Origin: Hydra vulgaris
Lineage: Eukaryota > Cnidaria > Hydrozoa > Anthoathecata > Hydridae
Direction of reading: 5' to 3'
DNA: 64,000 nt
NCBI RefSeq assembly: GCF_038396675.1
Contig: NC_088922.1
Coordinates: forward strand, 13,123,501-13,187,500
Part shown: piece by piece, positions 58,747 to 64,000 of the stretch
How positions within the stretch are numbered: the stretch's first letter is position 1
Layout: the number at the start of each line of letters is the position of its first letter
The notes under the pieces: generated by a model
Told to the model about the DNA's origin: nothing
Databases searched by the model: none
Seen by the model: only the letters and a program-made list of their open reading frames with translations
Position numbers and translations under genes: made by a program

Positions 58747-59971
58747 ACCATTGTAAAATAGTTTTGTCTAACGCCAAAGCCTGCTATTCTTGAGTCATGA
58801 AATCTTGTATTTCATCTCAGATGTTAAGCTCTCGTAAGTTATGGAGAAGCTTTAACAGTATCAATAATAAGGGCAAATCTGTTATTCCACCTCTCTTGTA
58901 CGGTTCAGATTTTGTCAATCACAAAGACAAAGCAGAATTGTTTGCTAAGAACTTTACATCAATAAAACCTCTTGATTCCACTAGTTGCGTTCTACCTGAT
59001 ATTGCCAACAAACAGGTTGGTCCATTGGTTGACATTCATATTGCTCCAGCTTTGGTATCTGAAGTGATTTCCTACTTAAACTCTTCTACAGCTTGAGGCC
59101 CAGACAACATACCTGTTGTAGTCGTGCAGTGTTCTCCAGAGCTGTTGTCTATACTTTTAAAACTATTTAACAAGTGCTTATTGGAGTCTTGTTTTTCAAC
59201 ATGCTGGAAAGCGGTATCTATTATCCCTATTTGCAAAAATTCTGGAGAGCGATCAAACCTGTCTAACTATGGTCCCATTAGTCTTCCTATCATAAGCAAG
59301 GTTTTTGAATCTTTAATTAACAAACACTTAATCTCTCATCTTGAATATAATAACTTTCTGATCATCAATAAGAACTTCGATCTTCTCGTTCTACAGCAGA
59401 TTTGCTAACAGTAATAACCCATAGATTCTATCATACATTAGATGGAGGTGGAGAGGTTAAGGCTTTCGCTCTTGACGTTTGTAAAACTTTTGAAAAAGTT
59501 TGGCGTGCTGGTCTTCTCCATAAGCTTTCTCCTTATAGTGTATCAGGTAACATCTTTAAGATTATTGAATCCTTCCTTTCCAATTGTAGTATAAAAGTTG
59601 TCCTTGATGGACAGCACTCTTCTTCATATCCTGTCACTTCAGGGGTTCCTCAAGGTTCTATTCTTGCCCCTATACTCTTTTTAATTTACTTTAATGATCT
59701 TCCAGATATTCTCACATCTAAGGTGGCATTGTTCGCTGATGATACTACCATTTATTCTTGTATTGATAAGAAGTCAACACTCTCTGATCTTTTGGACGGG
59801 CATTTGAGCTTGAAAAGGATCTCACTTCTAATACAGCATAGGGCTCTTTGTGAAACTTTAATTCAGATAAAACTCAAATTTTTTCAGCCAATCGTTACTG
59901 TAATAATTTAGATCCTTTTATATTTATGAACGGTAATGTACTTGATGAGTCATCTACCCTTCATCTTCTGG
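58747..59971 (+). pseudogene. LINE reverse transcriptase, first part
   Basis: NHCKIVLSNAKA, MLSSRKLWRSFNSINNKG, YGSDFVNHKDKAELFAKNF, SGERSNLSNYGPISLPIIS (YRPIS changed to YGPIS), ALDVCKTFEKVWRAGLLHKL (AFDKVWH block, catalytic D changed to E), SGVPQGSILAPILFLIYFND and KVALFADDTTIYS. Frameshifts and a stop near 59095 interrupt it. It is cut after SSTLHLL by the MITE at 59972. Confidence 0.8.
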
Positions 59972-60539
59972 CAGGCCTTGTTTTAAATAAAAAATGCTTA
60001 TTTTTAAGAATAAAAAAAATTTAAAGCAAAAAAATCGATCATTACAATAAAAAAAATAAATTATAAACTAATAAAATAAATTATAAACTACTACATAGAA
60101 ATTTAAATAAATTATTTTAAATGCAATCAAAAGCTGAATAAATATTCTTTTGCTCTCAAGATGATAAATAAATGTTTTTATCATGTTTTTATTCTTTAAT
60201 GGATTTTTTTTTTACATTCTGATTAATAACTTTGCATAAAAAAAAAAATTGCCGTTATCTATAAACAATTTTGTTTTCTGTTCAATAAAATAATTAGTTT
60301 AATAGAGATTTTCATAGTTTTCGTAGTTTTTAATTTTATTTGAGTTTTTTCATTAGTAAATAGCGCTTATATCTAACATAATTGTCATTTAAACTTTTTT
60401 ACATACTTCTTTTATCTTACCGCTTATAGAATAATTTAAAAGTTAAAAAATGATGAAAAGTTGCTTAATGGAAATTGCTCTAGGCGTACGTAACATGTAA
60501 ATAAATTGCCGGCAGCTTAACCCTTTAAAAGAAGACCTG
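59972..60539. mobile_element. hAT-like MITE, 568 bp, inserted in the LINE
   Basis: Ends CAGGCCTTGTTTTAAA and, inverted, CAGGTCTTCTTTTAAA (13 to 14 of 16 identical). The LINE frame breaks at CTTCTGG and resumes at TTCTAGGATTAGCTC; the uninterrupted copy at 22490 reads CTTCTAGGAT, so TTCT(A)GG is the target duplication, with one base lost at left. No coding capacity. Confidence 0.65.
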
Positions 60540-61190
60540 TTCTAGGATTAGCTCTTACTTTCGATCTTTCTTGAGAACCATATATCAAATCCATTGCAAA
60601 ATTAGCATCTGCTAAGGTTGTACCTCTTTATCGTGCTTGACGCTTTCTTACTCCGGATTCTATTCTTTATCTCTATAAATCTCAAATCCGCCCTTGTATG
60701 GAATACAGTTGCCATATCTTGGACGGATCTTCCAATGATACCCTCTCTCTTTTAGACAAGGTACAAAAATGCATTGTAAATATAGTTGGACCTGCTCTTA
60801 CAGCCAACCTCAAACCATTATCACATCGTCATAATGTTGCTTCTCTTTCTCTTTTCTACAAATACTATAACGGGCACTGCTCCAAAGAGCTAGCATCATT
60901 TGTGCCATCTACTAAAATTCATTTTTGTCTTTCTCGTCAATCAATTAAGTCTCATCCTTTTTCTGTGACTATTCCCAAGTGCTCCAAAAACATTTATTTG
61001 TCTAGTTTTTATCCTAGAACATCAGTTCTTTGGAATTCGCTTCCGTCATCTTGCTTTCCTGATTCATATAATTTGCAATCTTTTAAGTCTGTCAATCATT
61101 AACTTGCTCTATAAACTTCATCTTTTCTCTTCCAGTAACTTCCAACTTGAATAGTGGTTGCTTGCAGCCTTGTTGGAAGCACATTTAAAA
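60540..61190 (+). pseudogene. LINE reverse transcriptase, C-terminal part
   Basis: Continues the 58747-59971 copy: RPCMEYSCHILDGSSNDTLS, LLDKVQKCIVNIVGPALTAN, FYKYYNGHCSKELASFVPST, then FYPRTSVLWNSLPSSCFPDS, the WNSLP signature at the end of LINE proteins. The 3' UTR ends GTGGTTGCTTGCAGCCTTGT near 61170, the same end as the antisense copy. Confidence 0.8.
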
Positions 61191-61597
61191 ATAAAATAAA
61201 TGTCAATGCAAACTATTTTAAAAAAAGATTTTCGTTGACCCCCGTGACTTAAAAGGGTTTAAAATGCAAGTTTCCATAAGTGAAAAAACATAAAAAGACT
61301 AAATGACATTAACAAAGTTATCTAACAACCACACACTTCAAACCACACTTACCGCCATCAAAACCAAACCAAATTGAGAGTTTTTATATATGCAAAGAAT
61401 TGTGTCTGAAAAACTTTGTTACAGACAATAAGTCTAATAACTTTTAAAGCAACTCTTTGTTCAAATGTTTTACTGACATTTTACGTGTTCAAAATTCACA
61501 ACTTCTCTTACATTTAGAAAAGAGAAGTCAATGAGTGTCGAAGAATGAAGAAAAGAAAAATTCTATACAATTATTGTAAGTATTGTAAGTTTAAAGT

Positions 61598-61790
61598 TAG
61601 TTACATATAGTTAAAGTTAATTGCAGGTAGTTACACATAGTTAAAATTAATTGCAGGTAGTTACATATAGTTAAAATTAATTGCAGATAGTTACATATAG
61701 TTAAAATCAATTGCAGGTAGTTACATATAGTTAAAATTAATTGCAGGTAGTTACATATAGTTAAAGTTAGTTACAGCTAGCTAGAAGTAG
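61598..61790. repeat. Tandem repeat, about 30-bp unit, six copies
   Basis: Units contain TAGTTACATATAGTTAAAAT and TAATTGCAGG. Looser copies of TAGTTACAG and AGCTAG follow to about 61920. Confidence 0.85.
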
Positions 61791-62342
61791 GTAAAGCTAG
61801 TAACACTTTGTAAACTTGGTTTCAGCTAATTACACTTATCAGTTAATTACAGCTTGATAAACTAATCACTGTTAGTTATAGCTAATTACACTTCTTATAG
61901 CCAGGTACAGCTAGTTTATTTATCACCGTTAACTTAATAGCTTTATGCTAATATTTTATAAAACATTTTTAGAAATACTTGATTTTTAAAGATTCGGATT
62001 TGTGTCATAGTGGTGTTTTATGGAGTAATAGATATTATAGAATCTTATAATATCTCTATAATAAATTATATCTATAATATTTATATATTAAAAGATATGT
62101 AATCTTATAATATTTCTTTAATAAATATTAATTATTTCTATGATATATAATATAGAAATGGCTTAATAATTATCTATTTCAATTTTTATTAAACATTTAA
62201 TATTTTCTACTTCTATATTTCTTGTCATAAAATATTCTATTAAACAAATCTATTTTTAAAGTTTTAAATCCTTAAAAGTTTTTGCTGACGGACTAAAACG
62301 GTCATTATAGAACTGAGTCAAAAAAGAAGCTAAAAAAAAAGC

Positions 62343-62465
62343 CATAAACTTGTTGTGACAAAATTGTGTCATCAACTTGTTGCATCAAATTGAGTGAACA
62401 ACTTGTTGTATCAATACTAAGTCATAAACTTTTTGTGTCAATATTGAGCCATCAACTTGTTTTGA
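62343..62465. repeat. Tandem repeat, about 30-35-bp unit, four copies
   Basis: Repeated CATCAACTTGTTGTGTCAA with TTGAG/AAGTCAT spacers. Confidence 0.75.
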
Positions 62466-62509
62466 TGATTAAGAGCAATCTTAATTGAGACTTAAATTTA
62501 GCCAGAAAA

Positions 62510-62612
62510 CCCAGTGGGTACGTTTTTAAAACATTCTTTGGACGTTTTTATTAGGTTTAAACCTTATAAAAACGTTTAAAAAACGTTTTAAAAACGTACC
62601 GTGCCCACTGGG
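62510..62612. mobile_element. Small MITE, 103 bp, CCCAGTGGG ends
   Basis: CCCAGTGGGTACGTTTTTAA at left is mirrored at right with a 5-nt indel (CCCAGTGGGCACGGTACGTT inverted). The interior is itself rich in ACGTTTTTA-type palindromes, so nearly the whole element can form a hairpin. Similar CCAGTGGGCAC repeats are known to me from other invertebrates. Confidence 0.65.
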
Positions 62613-62734
62613 AAGTAACTTGTAGCGCAGTGACACGGTTAGCATAGATCTTGCAATTGAGAGTTAGTATTACTGGATTCAATTTGTATATTTCCTAACA
62701 AACAAATTTTTGTACCAAAATGTTGTTTACTTAC

Positions 62735-62848
62735 AATTGCAGATTTAATTTCATCTATTGTTGGTCCTTTCAGTCCACGTTTTGCACCAGTTTGACAAAT
62801 TCTTTCTAGTTGTTTGTAGCAATGTTTTGCATACAAATCTAAACGCAC
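62735..62848 (-). CDS. ARHGAP39: ARHGAP39-like, second recognised exon (MyTH4 end)
   Basis: It encodes VRLDLYAKHCYKQLERICQT then GAKRGLKGPTIDEIKSAI, the C-terminal part of the MyTH4 domain (YAKYCHRRLER..TG.RRG...P). Acceptor TTTTTAG at 62849; donor GTAAGT at 62734. Both junctions are phase 0. MyTH4 domains bind microtubules and act as a unit with neighbouring domains. Confidence 0.92.
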
Positions 62849-63211
62849 CTAAAAACGAGAGTAAAAAAAAAAACTATTTATAAATATTACTTTTTATACT
62901 ATTTTATATTATTTTAAACTATTTATAAATATTACTATTTATAAATATTACTTTCATTTTTTTTTTAAATTTCTTTTACATTTAATGCCTGTATTAGAAA
63001 AAGAAAATTTGTTTAAGAACAAATAGTTTTCAGTTTGCGTTAATGCCAAAAAATACCTTTTTTTTTTTTGCAATAATGCAAACCTGAAATCATTAGTTCT
63101 TACATAAACTAACTTTTTTGTTTGTCAAAGCATCCAATTGCAGAACTAATAAAATTAATTATTTTATTGAACAAAAAAAAGTCAAGTTTGAAAATAGATG
63201 GTCATACACAC

Positions 63212-63352
63212 CGTTGTATGGTTTTCTTCGGGGTCCAGATGTCTGTAGATATATCCTTCTAAGTAAGCGTGAAACTTGCTTGAAGGCGGGAAAATTGATA
63301 GACATGATGTAATTAACTCCCAACCTCGTGTTAAACTAGCTCTAAATAGAAA
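63212..63352 (-). CDS. ARHGAP39: ARHGAP39-like, first recognised exon (MyTH4 core)
   Basis: It encodes FLFRASLTRGWELITSCLS then IFPPSSKFHAYLEGYIYRHL and DPEENHTT. RGWELL..CL..FPPS..F..YL..YI is the hallmark of MyTH4 domains. Acceptor GAACAG at 63353; donor GTGTGT at 63211. Forty-seven codons, both junctions phase 0. Further 5' exons must lie beyond 64000. Confidence 0.9.
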
Positions 63353-63773
63353 CTGTTCATTTATTACAAAAAAAAAAATAATTCAAATAGCAAGTAGTAA
63401 ATAACAGGGGCTTATTAGTCATTTTTGCCAAACTCATTTAATTTTTTTATGGTGAAACTTTGGTCAAAAAGTTTGTGCCGAACTGATGCACACCAAAAAT
63501 AGAATAATATATATATATATTAGATTCATATTGCAAATATTTATGAAAAAACAATACAATAAATTTACGACTGCAAAAATAATAGCAGTCAAAACTTACA
63601 TATTTAATTAATTGTTAGTTTAAACACCAGTTTATTTAAGTATTATAAATAAATAAAAAAAGTTAAAAAAAAAATTACTAAAAGTCCTAAAAATATGTTT
63701 AATTTTAAATAAACCAAAAGCATTTTGAGATAAATGCAAGTTGCAATCACTTAATTCAAACCTTATATGTGTA

Positions 63774-63850
<77 letters not shown>

Positions 63851-64000
63851 GTTTACAAAAAAAATATACAAAAAATATATGCAAAAATATAAAATACACC
63901 TGGACACTTATAATATATTTTTAAAACATGTAAGTTTAATGGGCTAAAAATACAAACAAAGAAACAAATACTATGTTTGCCTGTTTCTTAAAGACAGAAA
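63353..64000. other. ARHGAP39-like intron sequence
   Basis: A/T-rich; contains a (TA)n tract. No further exon was recognised. Confidence 0.5.
63770..63848. repeat. (TA)n microsatellite
   Basis: About 75 bp of TA. Confidence 0.95.

Larger units (their letters stand above)
57456..62734 (-). other. ARHGAP39-like intron, 5.3 kb, filled with LINE copies
   Basis: It holds a + strand LINE interrupted by an antisense LINE of the same family and by a hAT-like MITE, then tandem repeats and a 103-bp MITE. Exon phases on both sides are 0. Confidence 0.85.

Overview
The window looks like a stretch of an AT-rich, transposon-rich invertebrate genome. It is most likely a cnidarian and quite possibly Hydra: intronic genes are embedded in CR1/Jockey-type LINEs, a Penelope element, mariner, pogo, P and Sola-like DNA transposons, tRNA-derived SINEs and very long (TA)n microsatellites. 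The species is an inference; no marker in the window proves it.

Two host genes can be rebuilt from exons whose reading phases fit exactly. On the + strand, the 3' two thirds of a stomatin-like protein 2 gene (STOML2/SLP-2, mitochondrial inner-membrane SPFH scaffold) lies in six exons between 5994 and 27995; its first exons lie to the left of the window or were not recognised. On the - strand, the 3' end of an ARHGAP39/Vilse-like gene (MyTH4 plus RhoGAP domains) lies in six exons between 63352 and 56142. The genes converge on a 28-kb intergenic region made largely of mobile elements. One ARHGAP39 intron (56787-56580) has AT-AC ends and the signals of a U12-type (minor spliceosome) intron.

Layout. 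1-5990: a decayed pogo-like transposase, three copies of a tRNA-derived SINE, and microsatellites. 5994-10141: STOML2 exons, with a 5'-truncated LINE bounded by a 10-bp target-site duplication in one intron. 10142-27788: a single 17.6-kb STOML2 intron holding a multi-level nest. An old unnamed transposon ORF is split by a 6.6-kb element with 9-bp target duplications; that element is split by a large fold-back element, which carries a smaller inverted-repeat element. The same intron also holds a hAT-like element, Tc1-like remnants and a long LINE. 27996-41900: pogo remnant, MITEs, a mariner with a near-complete transposase, a Penelope fragment with GIY-YIG region, and a nearly complete LINE reverse transcriptase reading frame. 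41905-54776: a further nest. The outer pair of inverted repeats encloses gene fragments for a zinc-finger-like protein and a RecQ-type helicase. Inside lies a Sola-like element with 0.8-kb terminal inverted repeats and a 4-bp duplication. Inside its right repeat sits an intact P element with an 832-aa THAP transposase. 54777-64000: the ARHGAP39 exons, with a LINE-within-LINE insertion and MITEs in the 5.3-kb intron.

A recurring oddity is a set of at least eight near-perfect fold-back palindromes (stems of about 16-32 bp, loops of 2-8 nt) scattered through the window. The mobile elements are mostly broken. The P element is the one that looks potentially functional.
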